Assembly (NCBI RefSeq): GCF_932276165.1
Contig: NC_063997.1
Coordinates: 6,148,001-6,212,000 of the forward strand
Direction: 5' to 3'
Source: Plutella xylostella
Lineage: Eukaryota > Arthropoda > Insecta > Lepidoptera > Plutellidae
DNA length: 64,000 bases
Below, one piece after another: positions 38,701 to 45,647 of the stretch. Both the position numbers and the translations under genes were made by a program. A model generated the notes under the pieces. That model saw nothing but the letters and a program-made list of their open reading frames with translations. It was not told the origin of the DNA and ran no database searches. Positions within the stretch are counted from its first letter, which is position 1, and each line of letters starts with the position of its first letter.

Positions 38701-41700
38701 AAGTCGTCAGCGTACTGTAGAATGTCGCAAAAGCAGTCAACGGATTTATCTAGATCGTAAGTATATAGGCTGTAAAGGAGAGGGCTTAAGACCGATCCCT
38801 GGGGGAGGCCTTTCCAAACAAATTTTGGGGAGTCAAGGGAAGTGGTAGGGGTTTTTATGTAGATGGATCTCTCCATGAATAGGCTGCAAACCAGACGGGT
38901 AAGCTTCACTGGAATGCTCAGCTGGCGCATTTTCTGCCTGAGCACAGGAAGAAGTACATTATCATAGGCAGACGCTATGTCAAGGAAGACACCCACAAGG
39001 TATTCTTTCCTCTTAAATGCGATGTGAATATCTGTTGTAAGTATTGCAAGGCTGTCTAGAGTACTCATCCCTTTCCTAAACCCAAACTGGGTTTTGGCTA
39101 GGATTCCCCTATTCTCAATTAGCCATTCGAGCCTGCATTTGATTAAGTGCTCTAAGATTTTCGCCAAAGCAGAGGAGAGGGCGATAGGACGTCGGGAGTT
39201 AGGATCACGGGGGTCTTTTCCGGCCTTCAGTATGGGAACGACTATTTGCTTACTCCATGAGCACGGAGTAACTCCGTACTCAAGGAAGTAGTTTATCAGC
39301 TCCAAGTAGGCATGCTTGACCCTGAGGCTTGATTTTGAAAGGAAAGAGTATGGGATGCCATCAATACCTGGAGATGAATCAGTTAAACCGGATAAAGCAG
39401 ATTGAAGTTCATCCATAGAAAATGGAGAATCCAATCTGTCTGAAGATGGTAAGAGAGCTGGTGGGGGGCGGAGAGCACTGGAGTGTGGGACATATGGTGG
39501 AGCCAGTTTATCGCTGAACCCTTCTAGCCATAGAGAGGGATCGTTGCTCAAGATATCTTCGACGTTAAGGGAACCGCGATATCGGCGAATGTATCTCCAC
39601 ACCAGAGAAGGGGGAGACCTAGGTGAAAGGTTTTCACAAAATCTGATCCAGCCCTGTTTCTTTTTTTTCTTAAGGAGCCGTTTGGTACGTGCAGCTATCC
39701 TTTTGTAGTTGATGAAGTTGTCCATGCTCATATTAGCAATGTAGACATCCTCTGCATTTTTGCGTTCGACAATAGCCAAGGAGCAGTCGGAGTCCCACCA
39801 AGGAGGCGAGACTCTTTGGCCTTTACGCGATTTTCTATTTTTGGCAGAGGATGTTAGAGCTTTTTCAAACTGGTCATATATGCAAAGAAAGTTGTCACTA
39901 GTACAGGGTTGGATCAGACTGAGTTTATCTTCCACAGAGGTGATGAAGTTGGACCACTCATTCCTGCCTATCATGTACCTTGGGAAGGCACATGTATCAG
40001 CAAGAATGCTGGTTCTGGTAGGAAGAGTAATAGAGATGGGAAAATGATCACTCCCAAAAGTATTTGGGAGGACCCTCCAGAATATTGATGATGAAAGAAG
40101 AGGAGAAGAGAAAGTGAGATCAACAGCACTTTTTGGGTTCTGACGAGGGAGGACTCGACGGGTAGGAGACCCGTCATTTAAAATACAAACATCTAAGGAA
40201 TCAAGCATGTCTAAGAGGGCGATTGCAAAAGCGTCAGTATGGTATGAACCCCATGAGGTATGGTGGGCATTAAAGTCCCCCATGATCAGAAGAGGTTGCG
40301 GGAGAGAAGAAATTATATTATAAAAAGATGGGAGGTGAGAGGGGTGGGGATCAGGGAAATACACGGACACGAAAGTAATGTCTAAAGCCCTAAGGGCCAC
40401 AACATTAAATTCCTGACCGTGAGGAGGGGTAGGGATAGAGGAAAAGGTAAGGGTACGCTTTACAAGTAAAGCGCACCCAGCAAACCCGTCATCCCTGTCA
40501 TCCCGCAGACACGAGTAGCCCGGAACTCGAAAACGAGAACCCGGTGCCAGCCATGACTCCGAGACGGCAACAATGACGGGCCTGATGTCATCTATTAAGT
40601 TGAGTACTTCGTGTTTTTTGCTTTTAAGGCTCTGAGCATTCCACTGAAGGACCCGGGTCGGGTTCAGAGCCATTTTGGCTGAAGGATGTGAGTTCTCTAA
40701 TTTTAAGTGCTACGTGGGGCGGTATTGTGTCGCTGAATTTAGACAGCAGACTGACAACTAATGAAAGTAGGTTATCCAAAAGGTTGTCATTCGGAGTAAT
40801 CACATTCAGGGCACTTCCATTAGGAAGTGAGGAAGATGGTGATGAGATAATGGCCTGATGGGCAAGTCTGTCATAGCCAGGAGAAAGTGGAGACCTAGGC
40901 CTGCGTTGAGTGGTCACTGTCTTTTTGTATGATTTTTTTAGAGCTGGGCCATTAGGTTGAGAAGATGCTACTTCAGCAAATGATTTTTTGCTCTTAGGAA
41001 GTCGAGCATCGGCTTCAGCGAATGAGATGCTGTCCTGAGACATAATGACTTTTATAGATTTTTGTCTAGCTTGTTCTGGACAGTTTTTGTCAGTGGAAGC
41101 ATGACTTCCTGAGCAGTAAATGCAAGTGGGAGGGTCTGCATCGCAAGTCTCACCCAAGTGAGGTTGGGCACACTTGAAGCAGCGTGGCTTTGATCGGCAA
41201 TTAGCCTTCATATGGCCAAACCTGCAACAAGCATGGCACTGGATGGTTGGGTAGGTGTACCTCTCAACATCTACAGCGGCACGGAAAGAATAGATTTTTT
41301 CTGGGAGGAGTTGTCCCCTGAAGGTGATTACTACGCTTTGTGTAGGGACATATGTAACATTTCCGTTGTCAATCACTTTGCGGCTAAATCTCCGGGCTTT
41401 CAAAACAATACCACATCCATGAGGAAGGTCCAAAGAACTAACGAACTCATCCATGGAGAGATCCACTGGGACTCTCCTAGCAACACCCATCCGGGTGATG
41501 TGGTATGTTGGAATAGTTGCCTTAAACTTGTTAGTAGACAGAGCTGGGTGGTCGATAAAATTGTTGGCTGCCCCTGCAGACTTAAATTCTACAGTAACGC
41601 GGTTACGTCCTGTCATTTTCACACCATCTCTGGTGATGTCAGAAATATTGTGTTTATATAGAAACTGTCCAAACTTAATAGCCCTAAGCGGGATTCCAGA

Positions 41701-44700
41701 AGATGGACTTCCTGAAGGGCTATCTTGTGTAACATGTACAATAAATGGTCCGGGATCGCTGTCATCGTACACCTTAGTGGCGTCGAGACTCGGATGCGTG
41801 TAGACTGTCTGAATGCTGGCAGACGCGAGGTCTGGGTTAACGATAATTTTCTTACCTTGTTGCGAAGATTGTTTGTCATCCCTAGGGCGCTTTCGCGTCT
41901 CTTGGGGAGTGTCTGTCAACATTATATCCGGCGAAAGATCTGGCGGGTCGGGGTCGGGAGGTCGGTCTGAATGGAACTCCATTTCAGGAAGGGAAAAAGG
42001 ATTTACGAACAATCACAACACTCACCAGTTACCACCACCACAATAAGAACAAAAAACAGGTATCGACTATGTAAATAAGGACTGAAAAAGGTCCGAAATC
42101 GCGATGAATGTTAGGAACACGTGGGTACCCCAGTCACGCACGAAACCGAATCCCCTGGTAAAACTTTAAACGATTGTAATTATTTGACAGGTCGACCTAC
42201 CTTCGAGTTTCATAAATGCAGTTGTAGTTTTGTTGATGTGGTACGTGTAAGGGTCATATTCTGGGAACCTGTAATGGTTAATCCAACCCTGAAAACAAAA
42301 TATATTTTTAGGAATACGGTAATCAGATACCTTTATATCAATATCAAAAATGAATTTGTTTACTCTTACCTCATATTTCTTCAAGGGCCTGTGTTCTTTA
42401 ACTGATGGTATGGTGTAAGAAACCGGTTCAGGTATCTTATTCTTCTTCAACTTAAAGTATGGTGGATCATCATCTCGATCGGTGAAATATGTGTCTAAGA
42501 CATACTGCTTCAAGCTGCTCAAGAAATAAAAGAACCACATTCCTAGCAGAAAACCATTCCAAAGGTAGGAATTGGGAAAAATTGTATAGTTGAGTAGAAG
42601 TAGAAATGTTAGAATATACAAAGTGCAACTAAAGAGATAGGTCTTTTGATCTACTGTTGGAGTTTGTGGCTTGTTATATTTGTCATTGTCTTGAGGTAGG
42701 CGGTATGGGAAGTGTGTCGGCGTCGAGGGTTTAAGCGTCAGGTCTGCATTGGCGGGTCTTGTCCCTCCCTCTATCTCATCCAATAGTGAGTTATCCGGAA
42801 TCACATCCATGTCAATGTCTTCAAATGCCTCCACTCCTGATTCTACCTCCAGGCCATCATCCAACTCACTCTTTAGAATGTCAGCAATATTTTCTTCTGT
42901 AAATAGAAAATCTACATCACTTTCAGACATTCTGTTAAAGTTAACATTACACAGAAAGAAGTTTAAAGGAGGGTAAGGGTAGGAAGCATAGGATGGGTGG
43001 GAGCATACCTTCATGAAATGGGTTAGTATCAGTTGAGGAAGGATAGATGAGGGTAGGTTGGTAGGACATAGAGAATCCCCAGAGCTGGAGAGATAGAGGC
43101 TGAAAAGAAAGCCACAAGTTGATTACCTAAGTTCTTATGTGTATCATCTGTGGCATCGGAGTTGTCATCTTTAGGAAGGCTGGACTCAAGTTCATTCGCT
43201 TTAGCGGTAACAGGCTGGGTTATCTCAGACAAATTCTGAATACTGCTATCTAGTGAAGACACCTGTTGCAGAATAACCACTCCTCATTATTGTCAGATAA
43301 CAAAATAATATGATTATGTTTAGGGTACAATTTATACTAGTTTTTTTTTGTTTTATTATTCACATTAGTATCATATTGTGCATTTGTAGAATATAGCAAG
43401 ATTATTTAGAGGCGAGATGTAGGTGCAAAACATACCTGATTGTCAGTATCTCCTACACTAATATCTAAATCTTTTATGGCAGAATTGTCTTCCGAGTCTG
43501 ATATTGAGTTGTCTCTTTGGACAGCCTTGTCTTTTGTCTCTGAAAATCAATGTGTAGATTAGACTATTATAAGATTATGGGCTGCTGGATGTTATTTAAT
43601 AAATCTGCTATTTAATACTACTACTAAACCAACAACATAACTGAGAGGTTCTGCCTAGTCTGTTCTCACATAAATAAAATGAAAAATGATCTTTGAATAA
43701 CAATGCATAATATAAATTGAGCCCATCTTGAAGCAATCTAACATAACAACCACATGTGAAGGTCAAAGATACAATAATAAATAGAAAAAATATGAAGACA
43801 AAGAGTATGGTACAATGTAAATATTTGCTTTAACATTACTGTAACAAACAAAATTATAGCAATTTTATAGAGTAAATGATATTCATATCTATAGAAGACT
43901 TACCATCAACAGACCGAGATTTCATGTCTTCCACAGCTTGTGCAATTTTATATTTGAAATCGTGAAATATTTTCCATGTTTCATTAGTTTCCTTCACTTC
44001 AGGCCCTACATCAGATGCAGATGATGTGTTCCGCTTGCTCAGGCGACTCAAGTAGTCTTTGACTGGGGATGATGACACTTCCTTGCTTGGTGTGCTGGTT
44101 TTAACATCTTCAATTGGCTTCCCTAAATCACCTTTAGTCTCTTCTATTTTGTCAATCCTTTCCACTCTCATAGATTTAAAGTATTTGTCTATGATGGAGG
44201 TTTTATCGGTTTTCTTGGGACTAGCATTCTCACTGTTGGTGCTGGCTGGAGTGTCACACACGGGTGTAGGGGGGTCATCTTCACATGGATTAAAAAGCTC
44301 CTCTAATTCCTCATTGTTGGCATTATATCTGAACGACAATGAAGTATTTGGCGTTTTACCTGTAATATTAACTGATTTAGTAAGAGTATTTCTTATAAGA
44401 ATAGTACTTTTTTCTGGAAACCTTAAATCTGCAAGTTCATATTATTTTATGTTTGTGTGTGTCGATAGTTCAAAACTAGGTGTGGTATGGTAGCATTAAA
44501 ATCGAGTGGTACGCATTGTGCGTGTTAAATTAAAGATAAGTACTCAGTTGAAAGTAAGTTGCAACATAGTAAGAAAATAAATATATTCAGAGCAATACGC
44601 AATTATTAAAACTTTACAAGTTAAACTTTTTTATTATATTTTTATCCCCAACATAGTAGAGAATAACATTTGTGGTCCTTATCGTTGTGAAATTATTTGT

Positions 44701-44729
44701 TAAAACTTACTTGCGCCGGGAATGTCCAT
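17745..44729 (-). CDS. Tex2: Tex2: ER-membrane PH/SMP-domain lipid-transfer protein (Nvj2-like)
   Basis: Twenty exons (- strand order): 44729-44711, 44359-43904, 43539-43436, 43262-43127, 42896-42370, 42288-42201, 36572-36419, 35280-35056, 34793-34720, 34398-34211, 33072-32957, 32556-32400, 32059-31937, 30136-29975, 29449-29260, 29065-28968, 28767-28649, 19777-19693, 19342-19203, 17934-17745. All join in phase at GT/AG sites: 1116 residues, close to vertebrate TEX2. Acidic low-complexity N-terminus (1-320); two membrane segments as a hairpin (~324-345, ~350-371); a split PH-like domain from ~414 (GWINHYRFPEYDP) to ~700 (LYLFTRTGRDKHEW) with a charged insert; an SMP domain ~800-1105 (PEVTWVNTVLARMVFDAM, then RLEVQGLEGRLAVNLPPPPH and ISNWIEEKLAKEFEKF). 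SMP proteins carry lipids at ER contact sites; this is family knowledge. Several exon edges are duplicated in its introns. Confidence 0.9.
18286..18426. mobile_element. MITE, copy 1
   Basis: Inverted ends TAAGCCGAACGTCCACTGCC and, at the right, GGCAGTGGAAGTTCGGCTTTA. The inner arms also pair (GTTGAGCC and GGCTCAAC). Lies in the last Tex2 intron and was copied with the surrounding segment. Confidence 0.65.
18917..19033. mobile_element. MITE, copy 2 (shortened)
   Basis: Same left end as the copy at 18286. The right end GGCAGTGGACGGTCGGCTTTA is kept, but one inner arm is largely deleted. Confidence 0.65.
19985..20380 (+). other. unrecognised open frame, coding-like, no start codon
   Basis: One frame stays open for 131 codons up to TAG at 20378-20380, antisense to Tex2 in its long intron. 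The last ~100 codons look protein-like, with motifs DKETIQKWRTDRYLRAVKRR, ALEAAPNMRKRN and DFITSYRARLELTANYAL. There is no early ATG; a possible splice acceptor (CATTCGGTTCAG) ends near 20062. I do not recognise the family. It could be the last exon of a small nested gene or a transposon-derived fragment. It ends 80 bases before the outer TIR element at 20462. Confidence 0.3.
21080..21634 (+). pseudogene. Tc1/mariner-like transposase N-terminal remnant
   Basis: The first piece, ATG at 21080 to about 21212, reads MKKNIRSQASEVIYRV and ends TASMTG at a GT donor-like site. The second piece, 21470-21634, includes LNPGRNRTGRPKREIDVF and CALRQQIQFFYTV, then a stop. This is the order seen at the start of a widespread insect transposase group: a KNIRSQ helix-turn-helix region, then a PGRNRTGRPK linker and an FYTV motif. 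The splice phases of the two pieces do not match as seen, and no DDE/DDD catalytic region follows, so it cannot be active. Confidence 0.7.
22651..24330 (+). CDS. LINE ORF1 protein, coiled coil plus SGNH-like domain
   Basis: 559 codons, intact. Residues ~5-120 form a strongly heptad-like, charged coiled coil (LQLRNTLEDLKASRDLSDQL). A basic middle (~165-200) is followed by a serine/threonine/proline-rich linker (~245-365). The C-terminal ~180 residues, with VFSDKLGSKMG, CMPGASF and IVLLVGNSIE, resemble the SGNH/GDSL esterase domain found in CR1-type ORF1 proteins. That domain is thought to act in RNP or membrane association; esterase activity here is not shown. No CCHC knuckles are present. ORF1 proteins bind element RNA; this is family knowledge. 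The ATG at 22651 sits in a clean start of the open frame; a second ATG follows at once (MMTRG). Confidence 0.8.
   Translation: MMTRGKAQTRDLELQLRNTLEDLKASRDLSDQLMKEREENEKEFECLLKKNTSLKNVVTELDIQCQDLQGKCDELSNLLHSYQQCQDIHEVTLSQIHSLEQQLAESNAEIHRLNEKKQHDANNETMALYDELVSSHSKTVPTIDLTTPCKELQYDDCCEKKIKIIGANKLKKYCRINRFISRTKKTIKKYKTIPHQPLKTEKVRLGTLVQKYEKEISKQNQELADCNEQYEINMAMLQQRLNNLKLVLNTPRVPSTEENTTSSQMSAALALSEATQDASPIQPATNTSLGTHTGDIAKQQQQSTPASTTCTPDEFRPDGFCNDEPATPSLYTPMSKQPAVTPASSSCTSLQEEAPSSSYSCSPYETIVFSDKLGSKMGYMLNDYLRQKVVNICMPGASFKQIVDRIVSGQYSLNTTIVLLVGNSIEVEKEDIIQCYDALSSINVRKTIICAFPYSTSRTTKQNNYIGDLNMLLFNMTFGDRERMMYFDTNKFIHNFILTKSTLFVPKFYKRQIAKLLAYNIYDPVISSITEVGPTDTIVSSNTNVNLNLNCQARQEMSN
24282..27182 (+). 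CDS. LINE ORF2: AP endonuclease and reverse transcriptase
   Basis: The frame is open from 24282. The first ATG (24375) lies inside the endonuclease fold, after VVHQNIQGLSRK, which is the usual N-terminal endonuclease motif. ORF2 therefore overlaps ORF1 by up to 49 nt in another frame and probably depends on re-initiation or frameshifting. Endonuclease motifs: CITEHHL, VVVGDFNIDL, ATCIDNIYCN, PSDHSGQII. Reverse transcriptase motifs: NNFRPVSVLPVLSKIFEKI, QFGFTKGRSTTDAG, GVFCDLSKAFDCVDH, MGVPQGSILGPFLFLVY, and the catalytic FADD (VLFADDTSLIF). No RNase H domain. No internal stop, so the copy may be recent. Confidence 0.85.
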   Translation, partial: CKFKFKLPGTTRDEQLRVVHQNIQGLSRKLLMLELFLEQYDIDIICITEHHLKNDDMNFNVKNYNVISSFNRKSLDKGGSLIFVKKNLKCKDRKDIVKLSVERIAELACVEMDKYIILSVYRPPSSDYKVFEKVMEDSLTILSKSSKQVVVVGDFNIDLLVETSMKCCIINLFKSYNLSNVFLEPTRITPTSATCIDNIYCNCDFTNHSVINCLPSDHSGQIITFPCTFERKSATFKFRPVTSYRIDKFKSRLNSKLGYCRSSERNPNDAFKEIFQGLSQEFENVFTKKEVDVNCKLSLNDWATSGIYKSRRKLYDLYEQRTFTHDDNFRDYVKKYTKIFKAVCHQAKSDYINRKIKNSNNKIKTVWNIINTETGKNKPRDLNFELKINDKIVSSSEEVASVFEDFFRSIPLATTENLDSSCAEAERLLRGNAPPCDLDFQFHGINTQTIITTYKELNLKMTEDLWGMSVKVISHVIDILAPHLANLFNRCIEVGVFPDLMKLSKLIPLFKSGEKNDPNNFRPVSVLPVLSKIFEKIMLHQMLSHFSIHGLLHNQQFGFTKGRSTTDAGVALVKHIFSAWEERLDAVGVFCDLSKAFDCVDHATLLMKLKYYGLTGKALTLLESYLSNRTQLVDINGVRSAGCPVSMGVPQGSILGPFLFLVYVNDLPFLVDKLCEIVLFADDTSLIFKLKRQEVNFDNANSTLSIVANWFTVNNLALNSKKTKCIKFTLPNVRQVETYLTLNNDKLELVNETVFLGITIDSKLQWGPHIERIAGRLSSAAYAVRTIRQLTDVDTARLVYFSYFHSVMSYGILLWGRAADINQIFVLQKRAIRAIYVLGSRISLRDTFKEIGILTVSCQYIYENIMYVRKNLNSFSKVGATHGIETRNKNKLLFPTLRLSKTNTSFMGNCIRFYNKLSNEAINLTEQKFKNYVKATLCSKAYYSINDYLNDKNAWSCPPQLRLLKK
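27967..28104. mobile_element. palindromic MITE
   Basis: Left arm TTTAGCTGCATACAGACCGG, continuing CCAAACGAAC, and an inverted right arm (GTTCGTTGGGCCGGTCTGTA, continuing CGCATCTTTA). The arms are ~30 bp and the total ~138 bp. Lies in the right arm of the outer element at 20462-28606. Confidence 0.7.
29785..29878 (-). pseudogene. partial copy of Tex2 exon 14
   Basis: Copy of the 3' part of exon 14 (30136-29975) displaced by exactly 190 bp into the following intron. It keeps the reading frame (RMVFDAMRDPNLLARVQDPI) and the GTGGGT donor, but lacks the 5' half of the exon and an acceptor. It differs by about seven substitutions and one small indel, including an Arg to Pro change. Confidence 0.8.
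30619..31367. mobile_element. ~750-bp TIR element, copy 1
   Basis: Ends ATGGACAACATTTC and GAAATGTTGTCCAT, flanked by TA on both sides (30617-30618, 31368-31369). Non-coding. Lies in the Tex2 intron between exons 14 and 13. A second copy in opposite orientation is at 33402-34128, roughly 93-95% identical where read side by side. Confidence 0.8.
32604..32822 (+). mobile_element. tRNA-derived SINE
   Basis: A pol III A box-like motif (TAGCATATTCGGG) and a B box-like motif (GGCTTCGAATTCT) stand at tRNA-like spacing. A non-tRNA body follows that ends near an inverted GGACCACC/GGTGGTGG. The form fits lepidopteran SINEs. Lies in Tex2 intron 11. Confidence 0.6.
33402..34128. mobile_element. ~730-bp TIR element, copy 2 (inverted)
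   Basis: Same ends as the copy at 30619-31367 but in opposite orientation. The right flank is TA; the left flank is CA, so one duplication has mutated. Lies between Tex2 exons 11 and 10. Confidence 0.8.
34850..34978. repeat. lepidopteran-type dispersed repeat
   Basis: A run of CATCAT units followed by CAGCCCGTAATCATCCATTG, GGACATATGCCTCTCCCAAG and so on. I know this style of sequence as a very common interspersed repeat in moth and butterfly genomes. A related fragment (CACTGCTGGGGCACGGGTCT) lies at about 32350-32372. Confidence 0.5.
36742..36752. repeat. target-site duplication of the I-like LINE, 3' side
   Basis: TGGTAAAACTT, identical to 42156-42166 on the other side of the element. Confidence 0.7.
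36978..40673 (-). CDS. I-like LINE ORF2: endonuclease, reverse transcriptase, RNase H
   Basis: 1231 codons, no interruption. The endonuclease covers ~1-230: RVLQWNAQSLKSKKHEVL, AVSESWL, LIMGDFNAHHTSWG, GSDHFPISI. The reverse transcriptase covers ~470-760: RPIALSSALAKILEHLI, FGFRKGMSTLDSLA, GVFLDIASAYDNV, GLPQGSVLSPLLYSLYTYDL, catalytic LQYADDLALYY. RNase H, ~965-1085, has all four acidic residues (PVFTDAS, GEATAI, ILSDSSS, GNECADS) and IPGHSG. A C-terminal cysteine/histidine motif (CDCGTSEGSVDHLFFEC) follows. The start overlaps the end of ORF1 by 50 nt. All catalytic motifs are present, so activity is possible but untested. Confidence 0.9.
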   Translation of the reverse strand: MALNPTRVLQWNAQSLKSKKHEVLNLIDDIRPVIVAVSESWLAPGSRFRVPGYSCLRDDRDDGFAGCALLVKRTLTFSSIPTPPHGQEFNVVALRALDITFVSVYFPDPHPSHLPSFYNIISSLPQPLLIMGDFNAHHTSWGSYHTDAFAIALLDMLDSLDVCILNDGSPTRRVLPRQNPKSAVDLTFSSPLLSSSIFWRVLPNTFGSDHFPISITLPTRTSILADTCAFPRYMIGRNEWSNFITSVEDKLSLIQPCTSDNFLCIYDQFEKALTSSAKNRKSRKGQRVSPPWWDSDCSLAIVERKNAEDVYIANMSMDNFINYKRIAARTKRLLKKKKKQGWIRFCENLSPRSPPSLVWRYIRRYRGSLNVEDILSNDPSLWLEGFSDKLAPPYVPHSSALRPPPALLPSSDRLDSPFSMDELQSALSGLTDSSPGIDGIPYSFLSKSSLRVKHAYLELINYFLEYGVTPCSWSKQIVVPILKAGKDPRDPNSRRPIALSSALAKILEHLIKCRLEWLIENRGILAKTQFGFRKGMSTLDSLAILTTDIHIAFKRKEYLVGVFLDIASAYDNVLLPVLRQKMRQLSIPVKLTRLVCSLFMERSIYIKTPTTSLDSPKFVWKGLPQGSVLSPLLYSLYTYDLDKSVDCFCDILQYADDLALYYASPSLGEINVQLNLALRYLTDWLDRHGLSLSPTKCTAVIFTRRRNIPDLDVVIGEHSITVSNKVKFLGVILDSRLSGSHHMNYVAQKCERGVNVLRSLSGVWWGAHPYSQKLLYNAIVRSHFDYASFILDPCNKAALEKIDKVQYKCLRIVSGAMKSTPTNALQVECVDPPLPLRRQYLCDRFFLGVWQSESHPLLSKLDTLKRLCNAQENHGLSFLLKSYIFATNLPHPTIKFNTNPLFSVPYDALVFQPNVVMDLGIVKNSPGAEKTLTHKLQSEWPGWLPVFTDASKFSDKSNVGLAVWLPKYKITLNFKLPPESSVFTGEATAILEALLYTESHKLNKTIILSDSSSCLHSIISFPFKSKSKFPIILQIRQTLFRCKTQGIEVAIAWIPGHSGIIGNECADSFAKDAISLGLDTHYQNFAHDLASLAGPRLDNSWKESWDASRNIKGKYYSLIQPHIPKRPWFFRARLLDKPSTSTICRLRLGHACTPVHLARIRVRDSSVCDCGTSEGSVDHLFFECPNLQSSLYDFLPPSIPRPVNINYLLTLVHTPIANILYKFLKTNNIKL
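40624..42012 (-). CDS. I-like LINE ORF1 (gag-like, three zinc knuckles)
   Basis: 462 codons, intact. An acidic/proline N-terminus (~1-110) is followed by a globular RNA-binding region (~115-260), then three CCHC-type knuckles at ~263-320: CHACCRFGHMKANC, CFKCAQPHLGETC and CIYCSGSHASTDKNC (the latter two with variant spacing). The tail is basic and serine-rich. ORF1 proteins of this type package element RNA and guide it to the nucleus; this is family knowledge. Confidence 0.9.
   Translation of the reverse strand: MFVNPFSLPEMEFHSDRPPDPDPPDLSPDIMLTDTPQETRKRPRDDKQSSQQGKKIIVNPDLASASIQTVYTHPSLDATKVYDDSDPGPFIVHVTQDSPSGSPSSGIPLRAIKFGQFLYKHNISDITRDGVKMTGRNRVTVEFKSAGAANNFIDHPALSTNKFKATIPTYHITRMGVARRVPVDLSMDEFVSSLDLPHGCGIVLKARRFSRKVIDNGNVTYVPTQSVVITFRGQLLPEKIYSFRAAVDVERYTYPTIQCHACCRFGHMKANCRSKPRCFKCAQPHLGETCDADPPTCIYCSGSHASTDKNCPEQARQKSIKVIMSQDSISFAEADARLPKSKKSFAEVASSQPNGPALKKSYKKTVTTQRRPRSPLSPGYDRLAHQAIISSPSSSLPNGSALNVITPNDNLLDNLLSLVVSLLSKFSDTIPPHVALKIRELTSFSQNGSEPDPGPSVECSEP
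42156..42166. repeat. target-site duplication of the I-like LINE, 5' side
   Basis: TGGTAAAACTT, matching 36742-36752. Confidence 0.7.
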
Positions 44730-45647
44730 TGTCCAAAACAAAGGATAATTACAAAAAAAGTTCACCACATCATTTACACAATAGATATCTTATTATTTAA
44801 ATACACTTTTAGTCCGGTCAATTCTTTAAAGCCTATATTTATAGTGTTTTAAACAGTACAAATTCTTACAATCTTGAAAAATAAATTAATTCGACTGCGA
44901 CTACGTGACAGACACAATAAACAAACGTCAAAAAAGCGTAAACGTCAAATAATGTGAACTTCTATTGGTCTATGGAAATCATAGACTACTAGTCTGAAAA
45001 GATAATATGGACATGCTCCACGCCCACATCGGCACGGGTCCATTACTCAGAAGGTTATAGCTGTCCATTAATTAACCCTAAACCAACACGCAAATAATTA
45101 TGCTTGGACAGAGCATACCTACGCTTCGTGATCAGTATCATAACAGGCCACTGCCGCTTAAATAAACACCTTTATCATAATATAAGAATCTCCAGAACTC
45201 CTCTTTGCAGAAGTTGCATGGAGTAAGACGAAACACACTCCCATGTCTTGTTATTTACATTGCAATGGCGTAGAGACACCACGATCAAAATCAAAATCGT
45301 AGCCATAAATGACCTAGGTCGTCTACTGGCTTTCGGTTTAATGTTTCTTGCTTTCCAATCAGATTCAAACTGTGCTGTGATAAAACAAAATAAAATGAGA
45401 AAAAGCGTTTTTAAAATCGTTTTACACTAAAACGCCCTTGTTTCACAGAATACTAACGAGTCGGAGTCTTATGTCAAAATATCATTCGTTCATTTTATTG
45501 TGATTTCATTCATTCATTCAATCATTTGTCAAAAATATTTTGCAAGACATCCGTGTGTTCTGTTTTTGTTTGGATTTGTAATATTTTTATGATGAAATAA
45601 TGTAAAACAACAACAACTAGCTGTAAGCTATAATAAAATTCGTCAAC
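44730..45647. promoter_or_regulatory. divergent promoter region between Tex2 and Ire1
   Basis: 918 bp separate the two start codons, which face away from each other; both 5' UTRs and both promoters must fit here or use it in part. A CCAAT-type box (ATTGG on the + strand) lies at about 44964-44968, 235 bp from the Tex2 start. I found no TATA box at a convincing place and no clear ER-stress response element. A short open frame at 45248-45430 has no sign of being a gene. Confidence 0.5.

Larger units (their letters stand above)
36753..42155 (-). mobile_element. full-length I-like LINE
   Basis: A 5.4-kb non-LTR retrotransposon in Tex2 intron 6, in the same orientation as Tex2. It has a 143-bp 5' region starting GGGGATTCGG (from 42155), two intact overlapping ORFs, a ~225-bp 3' region and a short TTGAAG-repeat tail, and is bounded by an 11-bp duplication of TGGTAAAACTT. 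A three-knuckle ORF1 with an ORF2 of endonuclease, reverse transcriptase and RNase H is the plan of the I superfamily. Intact frames and matching duplications point to a recent insertion. Confidence 0.85.

Noticed and set aside
41212..42046. Several + strand frames of 77-149 codons.
   Set aside because: Shadows of the I-like LINE ORF1 on the other strand.
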